Shown here: piece by piece, positions 34,501-46,745 of the stretch
How the letters are laid out: each line of letters opens with the position of its first letter
Numbering within the stretch: position 1 is the first letter of the stretch
Assembly (NCBI RefSeq): GCF_017591425.1
Contig: NW_024466512.1
Span: 24,667,501 to 24,731,500 of the forward strand
Length of the DNA: 64,000 bases
Direction: 5' to 3'
Origin: Ochotona curzoniae
Lineage: Eukaryota > Chordata > Mammalia > Lagomorpha > Ochotonidae
Position numbers and translations under genes: made by a program
Notes under the pieces: model-generated
What the model saw: only the letters and a program-made list of their open reading frames with translations
What the model was told of the DNA's origin: nothing
The model's database searches: none

Positions 34501-35023
34501 CTGTGGGGATAGAGGGAGCTGTTGAGCACCTCCATGGCCACTGGGACTGCCTCTCCCCCCCTCCCTCTCCCTTCCCTGACCTCTTGGGCATTCTGCTTCT
34601 CTGGTTCCTAAGGAATTAAGTCCCAGGGGGTTCTTGCTTAGTAACAGGAAAGTATCTAAAAACCTCATCTTAATATTATTTAAAATAACATTGCTAGTAA
34701 TGCATAGCTAAAAAATTCTTGATTAACAATGAAGCTGTGTCCTGAGGACATACTATAAATTAGAATCTGGAATCACATTTACACACCTAAAGAACATTCT
34801 AGCCTAGTGACACAGCACAGGGTGGCAGAGTGTCCATTTGTTGTTCACCCTGCTTGGCTGACATGGAGCTGTGGCTGACGCTGCCTGATGTGGTGAAAGG
34901 ACAGCAGCACACACAGCTGGCCCTGGAAGATGACAAAATCCCAGGGCACAGGTCACTGTCCTCTGAATAAGTACCCTCCAGAAAAGTTGAAATATGGCTA
35001 AGCCAAATAATCAGAAGTCAGGG

Positions 35024-35346
35024 AATGGGACCAGTATAATAGCTCAACTGACTAATCCTCACACTGCAAGTGTTTGCACACATATGAGCACTGGTTTGAG
35101 TCTCAGCTGCTCCACTTCCTAACCAGCTGTTTATGGACTGAAAAAAAGCAGCAGGGGATGGCCCAAAGCCTTGGGACTCTGCATCTGCATGGGAAATGAG
35201 GAAGATGCTCCTGGCTTTGGATTGGCACAGCTGTAGCTATTAAGGTCATTTAAGGGGTAAACCAGTAGATGGAAGATCTTTCTATTGCTACTTCTCTCTG
35301 TATATTTACCTTTCCAATAAAAAAAATAAATCTTAAAAAAAAAAAA
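35024..35346 (+). mobile_element. CSINE with a 9-bp duplication
   Basis: Body GATGGCCCAAAGCCTTGGGA and tail AATAAAAAAAATAAATC. AAGTCAGGG occurs at both ends (35015-35023 and 35347-35355). Confidence 0.82.
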
Positions 35347-35355
35347 AAGTCAGGG

Positions 35356-35675
35356 CCTGGCACAATAGTCTAGTTGCTAAAAGTCTTCACCTTGGATGCA
35401 CTGGGATCCCATATGGGCACTGGTTGTAATCCCAGCTGCTCCATTTCCCGTCCAGCTCCCTGCCATGGCCTGGGAAAGCAGTAGAGGATGGCCCAAATCC
35501 TCGGAACTCTGCCCCTGCATGGGAGATCTGGAAGAAGCTCCTGGCTTCTGGCTTTGGATCAGCTCAGCTCTGGCCACTGGGACTGAACCAGCAGATGGAA
35601 GTGAACCAGCAGATGGAAGATCTTTCCCTCTGTATATCTGCCTTTCCAATAAAAATAAAATAAATCTTAAAAAGA
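35356..35675 (+). mobile_element. CSINE (young) in tandem with the preceding copy
   Basis: CCTGGCACAATAGTCTAGTT head, GGGATCCCATATGGGCAC core, tail TAAAATAAATCTTAAAAAG. It contains a short internal duplication (GAACCAGCAGATGGAA twice, about 35586-35618). Confidence 0.85.
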
Positions 35676-37119
35676 AAAAAGTTGAGCACTATCTAGACTG
35701 CCTTAGCTGCTGAAATTTGAGTTTTACTTTGATTGAAAAGGAACTCAGGTAGAACATAGAGATGCTAAGAAGGTGGATGTGTAAAAGTTATCCACCATTC
35801 CTGTTTAAGGAGTTGAGCTGTGCCAGATCACAAGGAAGGCACCTGGAACTCACTATTTACCTGCTCCAAACAACACAACGGCCAGGAACTGAGAGCCAGA
35901 GTCAGTTTTTCATCTAAGGTCACATGGGCACCGACTTAGTGCAAGACTCAGGCGTTCTGCCCCAAGCCTCACCTTTAGGACTGGTGGAAAAGGAGCGACT
36001 TGGAACCCTCCCCTTGGCAAAAATCCCTCTTAACCACCTGAACAATTTCCTGCAAGCCTCCATGTTCCCATTTTTCTCAGAAGGGTTGAGTTCACATAAT
36101 TCAACTTCTTTCTTTTTATTTCTGGTTCCAGAAAGGACAGAAGATATGTTTATGCTGATATGCAACTTTTTGTTTAAGTTATACTTACTCAAGGATATTC
36201 CTAAAATTCATGGGAAATGGAATTAAAATATGTTTATTTGGTTGTTAACAATTTTGAAATCCACTCATACAAAAGTTAATTTAAAACGTGTCTGCTGCAG
36301 AAACATTGCAGAGTTCAAAACTTTTTGCACCAAACTACTTGTCTTTCAATTCCATTTTCCATGAACTTTTTAACAGTACCATCCTATTACTGCCAACCTT
36401 CTACGTGATTCAAAATGACAAGCAACTGCAACATCTTGTTACTAACATCATATCATACATGTGTTTTCAAGTATCATCACCAACCAAACAATTCTGTAGC
36501 ACTTGGAGAAGAAGCAGATTTGTGTTCATTGACATTTTTCTCATCCCCCAGCTCCAAGTGACCTGCAGGACAGCTCTGGCCATGGGCAAGATAGAGGCCA
36601 GGAACAACATGTCAAAGCTGGGTTCAGTGTGGAGAAGAGGGTGACTCAGGCGTCCACCCCCTCTGAGAGGGAGGAGTCACCACAGCGGGGGCTGCCACCA
36701 GGCAGCAGGAGAACAGAATGGCATTCCCCACCGCCTACAGTGTGCAACTGCAAGCCCACGCAAGCCCTTTGCTGTCGAGTCATCCCATTTCATCAGATGA
36801 CAGGACAGACACAGAGAGGCCACAACACTTGCCCAGGGTCACACAAAATGAGGAAGGACAGGGAGGGGGTCCCCTCAGGGTAGACCTTGCCTTGCCCTGT
36901 GAATTCTTAGCTACCCTACCTATATGGGCACAGTATTCTGCAGCCAAACATGTAATTTAAAGTGTTCCGGGGCTGGCAGCAAGAAATGCAAATTCTCTTT
37001 GGAGGAAAACAGTTTCAAACCAGGCCTTTAAAAACTCCCAAAATACAGTTTCAAGGAAAATAAAAAAGGTCATAGTTTTATTGTTGCTGTTGCTTTTTTT
37101 TTTTTTTTAAATCACTACA

Positions 37120-37720
37120 TGCAAGGAAACAAGTCAATATGAGACAGAGCCAGCAAAAACAGCAGAACTTTTGGAAGAATCAGACTTAACAAGACTTCAG
37201 ATACGGGATTTACTGGAGACAGATTATGAAATACCATGCCTGAGAAATGAGAGAGAGCCTTAAAACCATAAGGAAAAGATTATAAAGAATGACCAAGCAG
37301 ATTTGAGAAGTACCACATAAAACTTACAGAAATGGCAAATAACTGAAATTCAGGCAGTCTAAGAGTTGAACTCAGTTCCCAGAAGGACACAGTGAGAATG
37401 GGAAGGAGGCAACATTCAAACTAATCATACAGATGTCCACTCTTCCCTACATGGACTCATTTAATGTATAGCCAACAGAATTTCTAGCTGGGAAGTTTTT
37501 ATCCCAAGGAAACTGGCAAGAGGATTTGAAAATGTATATGGAACTCCTAGAGAAGAATCAAGTGGAAGGCTTGCACTACTATTATCAACTCTACTTAGAA
37601 GGCTATGCAGCTGACACAGGCAAATGGGTCAAGGGAACAGACAGGGCCCAGGGACACACCACAGCATCTACAGGAATGTGCTCAAGTGCAAAGTGAGATA
37701 CGGGTTCTGATACCAGAAAA
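37120..37720 (+). mobile_element. Old L1 fragments
   Basis: Positions 37430-37720 resemble the L1 ORF2 segment before the 3' end (GGAAGGCTTGCACTACTATT, then a decayed TGGCACAGG-type stretch). Positions 37120-37430 are A-rich and may be an L1 5' or ORF1 region of an old family. Decayed; assignment tentative. Confidence 0.45.
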
Positions 37721-38071
37721 CACGAACTGGATCTCATGCATCCCAGCCGCCTTGCTCAGTCCAGCAGCTGGACCAAAGGCTGCAGTGTGGAGGACAGAAA
37801 GGACACACTCAGGAGACAATGGGTTTCCTAAGCGGGATGGTTCCACGTAGCCCAGGGGGACACAGGTCTGCACCAACTCTTGCAGTCTGGTTGATGTCCA
37901 GGCAAGAGCTCTGAAACATGAGGATCCCTGTCACCACGTAAACACCCTTGGGGCCCCTGGTGACAGGACTTCGGCCCTTCTACCTATTGGCTGTTTAACA
38001 GGAAGCTGACTGCATTGTTTCCCTGCCTCCTTCCTCTTGTCCCTTTTGTGACCTTTTTCGAAGGCTGGTCT

Positions 38072-38367
38072 TTCTTTTAAGATTTTTTTTTTTTTTTAAA
38101 ATAGGCAAATATACAGAGAGAAGGAGAAACAGAGAGGAAGATCTTCCATCTGTTGATTCACTCCCCATGTGGCTGCAATGGCCAGTGCTGAGCCAATCCG
38201 AAGCCAAGAAACTGGAGCCTCTTCTGGGTCTCCCACATGGATGCATTCCCAGGTCATATCAGGGAGCTGGATGGTTAGCAGGGCCGCCAGGATTAGAACC
38301 AGCACCCATGTGGGATCCCAGCGCATGCAAGGCAGGGACTTTAGCCACTAGGCTACTAACCAAGCCT
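38072..38367 (-). mobile_element. CSINE (young) with perfect target duplication
   Basis: Full-length antisense copy missing about 40 bp in the middle (the GGTCCCAAGGCTTTGGG part). Flanked by GAAGGCTGGTCT at 38060-38071 and 38368-38379. Confidence 0.9.
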
Positions 38368-39248
38368 GAAGGCTGGTCTCTTGCCTGTTGCTGCTTAACA
38401 CAGGAAGAGGTTGAGTCCAGCAGCTGGATCACTCCTGCCCTGAGGGCTGAGCTGGGGCACAAGGTGCTGGCACTGAGAAAGAGGCTTTCCATAGAACAGA
38501 GATGAGGCCTTTGGACAAACTTCCAAATGTTCACTTTTGGGTTTTGCAGCTAACAACAGGGTTGCTAGCCTGTGACCCCAGGGACACCTGAGCTGAGACC
38601 ATGTGGATTCATGTCTCATGCTCTCCAGAAAGCCAGTGAACTGATCCTCAACACACATGCAGCCCCACGGGGGGCCTCTCAGAACCATCCCCGCACCTGC
38701 CACGACCCTGAGGGATGACACCTTTGCTCGCAGAACTCTCGAGGTCTTTTTGGGGCAGTCTGCAAGGTACCTCCCCTGCCACATGGACAGCAGCTAGTGT
38801 ACTTGCTATTTTTACACTTCTCACCTACAGACAGACAGACATGCTGCAAGTGAGCCACCCCAAGTACTGACAGCGCAGTGACCTGGGACACAATGGCTTA
38901 AAAAATGTTCCTTGTGGGGCCTTTTGGGCTGAAATACTAGAACAAGTAAGGCAAGCAGGGGGCAGGGGACACGCAGGAGCCCATGCGTTTCGTTCTCAGC
39001 TCTCACTGCACTTGTGGCCAGCAGAGGGGTACAGCGCACCTCTGGACTGGCACTGACCTCTTCATCCAAGGGTACGACACAGCATGGATTAATTGACCCA
39101 GTTCTCCAGGCCAAACGTTGAGCCCACGGGAGACACCAGAAAAAACGCTCCATCCCTTGCACATCGGGGCTGACAGTCTTGGTTACAGATACAGAAAATC
39201 AAAGCATTTACGCAACTTGATGATGAACAATTGAAGTTCATTCATTTT

Positions 39249-39568
39249 TTAATATATTTATTTTATTTTCATTGGAAAGATATAGAGAAAAGGACAAACA
39301 GACAGATCTTCCATCTGCTGGTTCACTCCCCAAGTGGCTGCATTGGCTGGAGCCAATCCGATCCAAAGTCAGAAGCCAGAATTCTCCTCCGGGTCTCTGA
39401 TGCGAGTGCAGGGTCCCAAGGCCTTGGGTCATCCTCAACCAACCTCCCGGGCCACAAGCAGGGAGCTGGATGGGAAGCGGAGCTGCCAGGATCAGAACCG
39501 GCAACCACATGGGATCCTGGTGTGTACAAGGTGAGGACTTTTAGCCATTAGACCACTGCGCTGGGCCC
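39249..39568 (-). mobile_element. CSINE (young) with target duplication
   Basis: Full length from TTAATATATTTATTTTATTT to CACTGCGCTGGGCCC. Flanks AGTTCATTCATTTT (39235-39248) and AGTTCATTAATTTT (39569-39582) match at 13 of 14 bases. Confidence 0.9.
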
Positions 39569-39583
39569 AGTTCATTAATTTTA

Positions 39584-39890
39584 GTCCACTGTAGTGGCAT
39601 AGGGGGTTAAACCACTGTCTGAGATCTGGCACCCCATGTGGGTATCGGTTCATGTTCCAAGGAATTCACTTCCAATCCAGCTCCCTGTTAACATGCCTCA
39701 GAAAGCAGGAGATGATGGTCCAGGTACTTGAGCCTTTGCCATTGGCCTGTGAGATCTGGATGGAGTTATAGCCTTAAGACTTTAGCTTAGCCAGCCCTGA
39801 CCACTATGGCTCTCTGGGAAGTAAACAAGCAGTTGGAAGATCTCTCTGTCTATCCCTCTCTATAACTGCCTTTCAAATAAATAAATGAAA
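39584..39890 (+). mobile_element. CSINE (older type)
   Basis: Begins right after the duplication of the preceding copy (GTCCACTGTAGTGGCATAGG) and ends TTTCAAATAAATAAATGAAA. Confidence 0.8.
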
Positions 39891-39924
39891 CAAATTTATC
39901 TTATCTATTTTGTATCTATCATTG

Positions 39925-39990
<66 letters not shown>
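39925..39990. repeat. (TATC)n microsatellite
   Basis: About 16 uninterrupted TATC units, preceded by imperfect ones from 39899; it follows the tail of a CSINE. Likely length-polymorphic. Confidence 0.97.
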
Positions 39991-40024
39991 AGACTGAGCC
40001 AAGTGCCAGGAAGGAGGGGTCACA

Positions 40025-40285
40025 AGCAGAGAGAGAGATGTTTTCCATCTGCAGGTTCATTCCCCAAATGGCAACAATGATTGAAGCTAAGCCAATCTGA
40101 AGCCAGAAGCTTTTTCTCAGTCTTTCTTTTGAGTGCAGGGGTCCAAAGACTTGAGCCGTCCTCTGCTTTTCCAGGCCATAAGCAGGAAGCTGGATCAGAA
40201 ATGGAGCAGCCAGGATGGGAACTGTACCCATGGCTTGCAGGCATTGCAAGTGGAGGCTTATGCCTCAGCCTTGGCCTCAAATCTT
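40025..40285 (-). mobile_element. CSINE (older type)
   Basis: GAGAGAGAGATGTTTTCCATC at the tail side to AGGCTTATGCCTCAGCCTTG. The GGCCATAAGCAGGAAGCTGG core is decayed. Confidence 0.7.
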
Positions 40286-40849
40286 TAAAAAAAAAAATTA
40301 GCAAATTCCATTCACTTACAAGAGAATTTGATGGTTATTGAGCCACAAGAAACTGGGCAGTGGGGAGGGTGTGAATACTCACAGGCAGCACAGATGCAAA
40401 ACTTTCTGGGTTGCATTTGAGATGTTAGAAAATTGAATTATTTGGCTTGGCTCTTTCTTGTTTCTAAGAATTTACTCTAATAATCACAAGTGTGTTTAAT
40501 TCAGCATGGTTTTTAACAAAGGAAAGAAGGAGAAAGCACACCAAATATCTCTGGAAAGAGGCTGAGTAAGACCTGTGCATCTGTAGGAAGCATTCATGGC
40601 AGCCATTCTGTGCTAGTGAAGAAGCAAGCAGAGTAACACGCAGATGTCTGAGACACAGTGAGGAAGGGTTCAGAACAGCAAGTGCTCTGGAAACCAGCTT
40701 TCCTCCAAGGGCGAGGGTCACAGCTTAGTGGGTTAAATGCCCACATTCCACATTTGAGTGCCTGGCTAATAGATTCCCAGCTTCTTGGCTTCCAACCCAG
40801 CTTCCTTTTCTTCTTCCTCCCCCACCCCCTCAAGATTTATCTATTTGAG

Positions 40850-41192
40850 GGTGTGGCAGCATGGCCTAGTGGCTAAAGTCCTCGCAGCTAAAGTCCTCGC
40901 CTTGAATGTGCCAGGATCCCATATGGGTACTGGTTCTAAACCCGGCAGCTCCACTTCCCATCCAGCTCCCTGCTTGTGGCCTGGGAAAGCAGTCGAGGAC
41001 GGCCCAAACACTTGGGACCCTGCACCTGCGTGGGATACCTGGAAGAAGTTCCTGGCTCTTGGCTTCAGATTGGCTCAGCTCCAGCTGTTGCAGTCACTTG
41101 GGGAGTGAACCATCGGATGGAAGATCTTCCCCTCTGTCTCTCCTCTCTGTATGCCTGCCTTTCCAATTAAAATAAATAAATCTTTTTTTAAA
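40850..41192 (+). mobile_element. CSINE (young) with duplicated head
   Basis: GGGTGTGGCAGCATGGCCTA head, intact body, tail TTAAAATAAATAAATC. The GCTAAAGTCCTCGC segment of the tRNA-like A-box region is present twice in tandem (about 40872-40900). Confidence 0.88.
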
Positions 41193-43899
41193 AAAGTATG
41201 TGTAATTATATAAAATTGAAACATTGGAAGGAGTTATATCAAAAGGTCATCAGTAAGTACATCTGATGAGAAGCTACCAGTGATTTCTAGAGGGTTTCTG
41301 TTTTCCAAGCTTTCTACAAAGTGAACTTAACGCTTTTGTAATAAGTATTAACAACATTAGGCATGTTAATGAGGAAGGTGGCCAGTTCTGGCAGCAGCCA
41401 TGGGAAGTCAGAAGAGTTTGGGGAGCTGATGAGGGACCTGAGGGTGGGAGAAGGAAGCCCAAACTCGCAGGATTTCCCCTGCTGGCAGCTAGAGCTCCAG
41501 GCACATCTAACATCTTCCACAGTCATCTCCAACTTCCCAGATCAGTCTCTGCTCAAAGACAGCAACAGAAATGGCCCTTGTTCTTTAATGAAGATGACAC
41601 AAGAGAGAGCTTAAAAAGACAGTAAAAGCTCATTCTGCAGTCAGGTACACGACTGCATGGAGAGGCAATGTGGTAAAACACCAACCCAAAGTGTGGATTT
41701 CCGTGGTAGGATCAGGAAGGGGATGGCAAAGGAGCGTCACAATTGAGCAGAGAACATGTATCCAAGCAGAGAAGCCAAAGTGGGGATCTCACAGGGTCTT
41801 CCTAAACACTGTTTGAATTAGGGTCTCCCAGGGTGAGGGTTAAAAGGCACATGGTTAGGTCCCTCTCCAAACACACCGAATTCGAACTTTGAACCAAACT
41901 CTCCATTAACACAGCAAAACCCAAGTGAAAACAGCACACTCCCTTCATATCCAGCTCAACCTGTGGCCTCCCAAGCTGGTGCCAAGAGCTGGTACACAGG
42001 GAGAGGTACGAAGGACAGCAAGAGGACACTGTGTCTGGGTTGGGGGAGGATAATGATGGGGGACGCTGGGGTTTGGCCTCAGTAATGAACAGTGTCTGGA
42101 GGTACCACCCCCAAGGAGTGCTCTGTTGGGAGAGTGGGAGGGACAGACCCAGGGGCTTGTCCAGCGGCCAGGAGAGGCTGTGCATCTGGGAGTGTACGAG
42201 AGTGCATGAGTGAAAGTGAGAGGCTTACAAGACTTCACTGGGAATCTCACACAGAAGATGGTACTGGTCTCTGTATGTGTGCATAGAACAGAGCTGATGG
42301 CATGGACTTGGGTGAGGGTGGTGAGCTCACAGCAGACAGCAGCAGTGGGCAAGCCAGGGCTGCTGGCGAGTGGTCTACAAAGAGGAAAGTCAGGCAGCCC
42401 TCTCACTTGTTGACTTGAGACCCAAGAGACTCAGCCCCAGGGATGTGACACCAGGAGCGAGAACAGCCAGAGAGCAGAGATCATCCACTGGTGCCAGCAG
42501 ACAGCAGCGGCAAATCCCTAAGCTAGTCTGCACTGTTCCCAGCTCTGCCCCCAGGCCTGTGCTCCCCAGATGGGGTCAGCAGTGTCCTCCTCCAGATTAA
42601 GGCTTGGCTTGCTCTGCCTGTGTGAAGGACAAAGCTCAAGGTAGGAGACAGCAAGAACAAGGCCTCCTTGTCGCAAGGGTGACAGCCTGGGCCGGGCCGC
42701 AGTGCCCTTTGGTCAGGAGGAGGTTTAATCTTATCCTCCCACACACAGCAGTCATAGCAGTCACACAGCAGGAACACAGGTGGAGAAGGGACCCAACTGG
42801 TGGAAGGGAAAAAGGGTCAGAGGCCCCAGAAGGAGATGAACCCAGCAGCCAGGGATGGTGCAGTCAGGGGACAGAAGCCCAGGTAATCCCTTCAGGAAGT
42901 GCAGTATTTATAGTTCGATTTAGCTCAGGGTGACCTGCAGAGCCTGGGTAACCTTCCCTGGGAGTTATGGCCCAGTTCTGCTCAGCACAGAGCCTGCCAC
43001 ACCCTGAGACTCTTCCTTCAGTCCCTGGGGCCCAGCTCCCAGCTGCAGGGAGGCAAAGGTGTGAGGCCAGGTGCTTTGTGATAGACTGTGCTTCCCAACC
43101 TGCATCTCCTCCTGGGGTGTTGGGTCCCAGGTCATCCTGGCAGGACTGAGGATCAAGGCAGGTTGGCTCCCCTTTCCCTGGGATGGTGTCCAGACCAGGG
43201 AAAGCATCAGCCTGTGAGGCCTGAGGCTGGGATCACCTCCACTTCATCACTTCTGGTTCACTGTTCCAGTGCCTGGCACCCAGCAGCTCCCAGGCACTGC
43301 TGATGGCAGGCAGCAAGAAACCCCTGCAAGTGGCAGCAACGTGAAGAGCAGGTGGCGGTGGAGGGCAGGTGGGAGTGGAGGGCAGTCAGGAAGGGACAGT
43401 CTAAGGTGTACAGTGAGGAAAGGGGGTGCAGCATGCAGGGCTAGAGTTCAGAACCCAGGGCCCATGAGTTCCCAGAACTTGTGGGCCCAAGGCAGCCCAA
43501 GGGCAACCAAGAACAACAGATGCTGGCAGGTGTCTCAGAGTGCACGGACAAGCGGACATACAGGAGTGCAGACAGGGCATGCTTTCACGGCACCACACAC
43601 AACATGCACATTTCCATGAGAACTCGGTTGCACACGAGCACATCAGCACACCTCTGTCTGCCCTTGGCCAGGCATCAGGCAAGGCAGCACCCTAAGGCTG
43701 CATGCGGACCAACGACACATCAATGCCCTTAGTACCCCTTGGAGCCACTTCCTGAGGAGAAACTGGCTTATCTTGATCTCAATAGTCAAAAGAACCCCAG
43801 GCTTAACATTGAATCCCACAAGTGTAGTCTTCCCCCAGCTCAGGTTAAACTGCTGCAATTATCCCTGGTTAATCTCATGTGAGTCTTTCTTTACAGTGC

Positions 43900-44192
43900 T
43901 ATTTATTTATGTATATTTTCATTTTACTTGAAAATCAGAAAAACACACAGAGACAGCTTTTGCCTGCTGGTTCATTCTCCAAAGGCCGGCCACAGCCAGG
44001 GCTGGGCCAGCCTAAAATCAGGAGCTGGGAACCCCATCTGGGACTCCCACGTGGGTGACAGGGACCCAAGTGCTTGAACCATCACTGTTGCCTTCCAGGC
44101 TGTACGTTAGCAGAAAGCTGGATCAGAAGGGGAGGAGCTGGGACTGGCAGCAGGTCCTCCTACACGTGACTTAGCTGCTGTGCCAGCTTCCT
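43900..44192 (-). mobile_element. CSINE (older type)
   Basis: ATTTATTTATGTATATTTTC tail side to GCTGCTGTGCCAGCTTCC. Many substitutions. Confidence 0.7.
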
Positions 44193-45931
44193 ATCCATCA
44201 GGCCCTAACACCCACCCCAGTAATCCCTGCCAGGACCAAGTGAGAGCACCCTCTCTAGGGCTTGCAGGATGGTAAGCCCCTGTGGCTTAAGGGAACCAAG
44301 ACAATAATGCTTACTATCACCACCTTTTTGCTTTTCCATGAAGCTGCTCTGATTTTGAAAAGTCCTGCTGATCTTATTTGGTCTTTATCTCACCCTACAG
44401 GAGAGTGCAGGGGTTAAATACGGTTAAGCTTGACAAGGACAAAGAATGGCCTTGATGGATGTCTGCTTCCTAGTGCTGGCTACAGCATTTCGTCAGCACT
44501 TTTTCTGGAGCCACAAGAGGGAGAATGGCGTCTCAGGAATCAAATACCAACTCTCAGGAGGTGGCAGCGAGGTTTCCCATATCTGACCAGCTCCCCTTGC
44601 AACAGCCCCAAGCTCCCCACACTGTCACCCTGCTGTCATGGAGGCCTGGGGGAGCACCAGCAGGCGGCCTGGGACCTGCCACAGGCCATCAGGGATTTCC
44701 CCTGGGACAGCAGGATTCTGGAACTAGAAGGGACATTATAGTTCCTCAGTCTTGCCTCTTCACTCTGGGATGAGGAAGCTGAGGCCAAGACGGGAAGAGA
44801 TTTGTGTGTGCACGTGTACATGTATACACGCAGTGGGGTTGGGAAGTGTCTCCATCAAGCCATTCCACCACAAGGGATAGCTGAATTATACCTAGAACAC
44901 AAACAAGTCAGAAGCTGCACACACAGAGATGAAGAATATGCTGATGGAAAAAGCAGCTGATGAAACAAACATGCAAGGACCGTGGGAGCTGAATCTGGCC
45001 TGATCTTTCAGTTCTCACTAGGACTAGGGACAGGATCCAAAAACTGCACCCTTCCAGGACACTGAGGCCAGTGGTGTCCACACTTGGACTGTGTGGCCAG
45101 GTCTCCTGTGGACATCACAGAAACAAGGCCAGCATGGGGCTCAGCGATTAGAGCAACACCTGCTTCCAGACACTTCTGTAGCTGGGGTACCTGCTCTGCC
45201 ACAAAGAAGCCTGTGGCACTCCTGAAAGATACCAGTAGTCATGGTTGTCCTCCCTGAGCCACAGAAGCTAGAGGTCCAAGTGTGGAGTCAGCCCTACCTC
45301 TTAAGGGAGACAGACACCACATATTACAAAGTGGCATTTTAGTCCCGGAGGGGCTGCATATGTGACAGTGGCCCCCTAAGACTATGTGGCCTGGTGATAT
45401 CACAGTCGACACGCCTGCTTAAGCCTACTCTGTGTTCACATGACAGATTCCTCTAAATGTGTTCCTGTCATTAAGCAATGCTCGGCTGTCTGCACACAGC
45501 CCAGCACTCTGCATCTGTGGGTTCTGCTGAGGCAGTCAAGTAACCCTTGACCAAAAGCTTCCAGTAAGAAGCCTGCATCCGTGTCGAACGTGTGGACCTT
45601 TTCTCTCTTGTCATTCTCTAAACAAGACAGGGAAACAACTCACACAGCATTCACACAGTTTAGGGACTGTAAGCAATCTAGAGACGACATGGGTATTCAG
45701 AAGGATGTGTTTAGGAACTAAGCAAATACCACACCCTGTTATATAAGGGACCTGGGCACCTCCAGGCTTTGGAATGGGGGGAGGCTGGTCCTAGAACCAA
45801 CCCGCTCTCACAGCCATGAAGACATCACAGATGAAGCAACCAGCCAAGCACCAGGGAGGTGTCCCAGCAAACGGCCTCTAGGCTTCTGCTCCCTCAATCT
45901 GAAGATTCACACACAAAAGCACTGTTCTTAA

Positions 45932-46215
45932 GGCTGGTATTGTGGCGTAGCATGTTAAGCCACCTCCTACTATGTTAGTGTCCCACATGGACACAAGTAT
46001 GACTTTTGGCTGCTCCATTTCCGATCTAGTTTCCTGACAATGTGTTTGGGAAAGCAGTGAAGGATGGCCCAAGTATAGGGCCACAGCAGATCTGCATGAA
46101 GCTCCCAGCCTCAGTCCAGCACAGCCTTGGCCACTGCAGTCATCTGGGGAAGAAAGCAGGGGATGGAAGATCTCTTTCTGTAACTCTGTTTTTCAAATAG
46201 ATAAAATAGTTAACA
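45932..46215 (+). mobile_element. CSINE (older type)
   Basis: AAGGCTGGTATTGTGGCGTAG head, GAAAGCAGTGAAGGATGGCCC body. The tail runs into a purine-rich simple repeat. Confidence 0.8.
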
Positions 46216-46268
46216 AAAAGAAAGAAAGAAAAGGAAGAAAGAAAAAGGAAGCAAGCAAGCAAGCAAGC
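46216..46268. repeat. (GAAA)n/(AAGC)n tract at a CSINE tail
   Basis: Imperfect GAAA units followed by AAGCAAGCAAGCAAGC. Confidence 0.9.
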
Positions 46269-46433
46269 GTGGGGAGGAAAGAGCACTGTTTTTGCTACAG
46301 ACTGTGTAGTTGGCTTTTCCACCATGGCTGTGGTTTCTGTCAATGTTGCTGACATTATTTGGACCTAAAACTGGTTGTTCTTTGGCCTGGAAATTCTATT
46401 CCCTTCTAACTGCTTACCAGTTTCTTTCTTTGT

Positions 46434-46745
46434 TTTAAGATCCATTCATTTTTATTGGAAAGGAAGATAAGATTTACACAGAGAGAGACAAAGATCTTTC
46501 ATCCTCTGGTTCACTCCCCAAGTGGCTACAATGGTTGAAGCTGAGCTGATCCAAAGCCAGGAACCAGGAGCCTCCCTCAGGCTTCCGACATAGGTGCAGA
46601 GTACTTTGGGCCAGCCTCTGATGCTTTCTCAGGTCATAAGCAGGGAGCTGGATGGGAAGTGAAGCTACTAGGACATGAACTGATACCCACATGGATCCCA
46701 GTGCTTGCAAGGTGAGGATTTAGCCATTGAGCCATTGTGCTGGCC
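46434..46745 (-). mobile_element. CSINE
   Basis: TTTTAAGATCCATTCATTTTT tail side to TTGTGCTGGCCCC head. Lacks the CCAAGGCTT part (small deletion). Confidence 0.82.
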
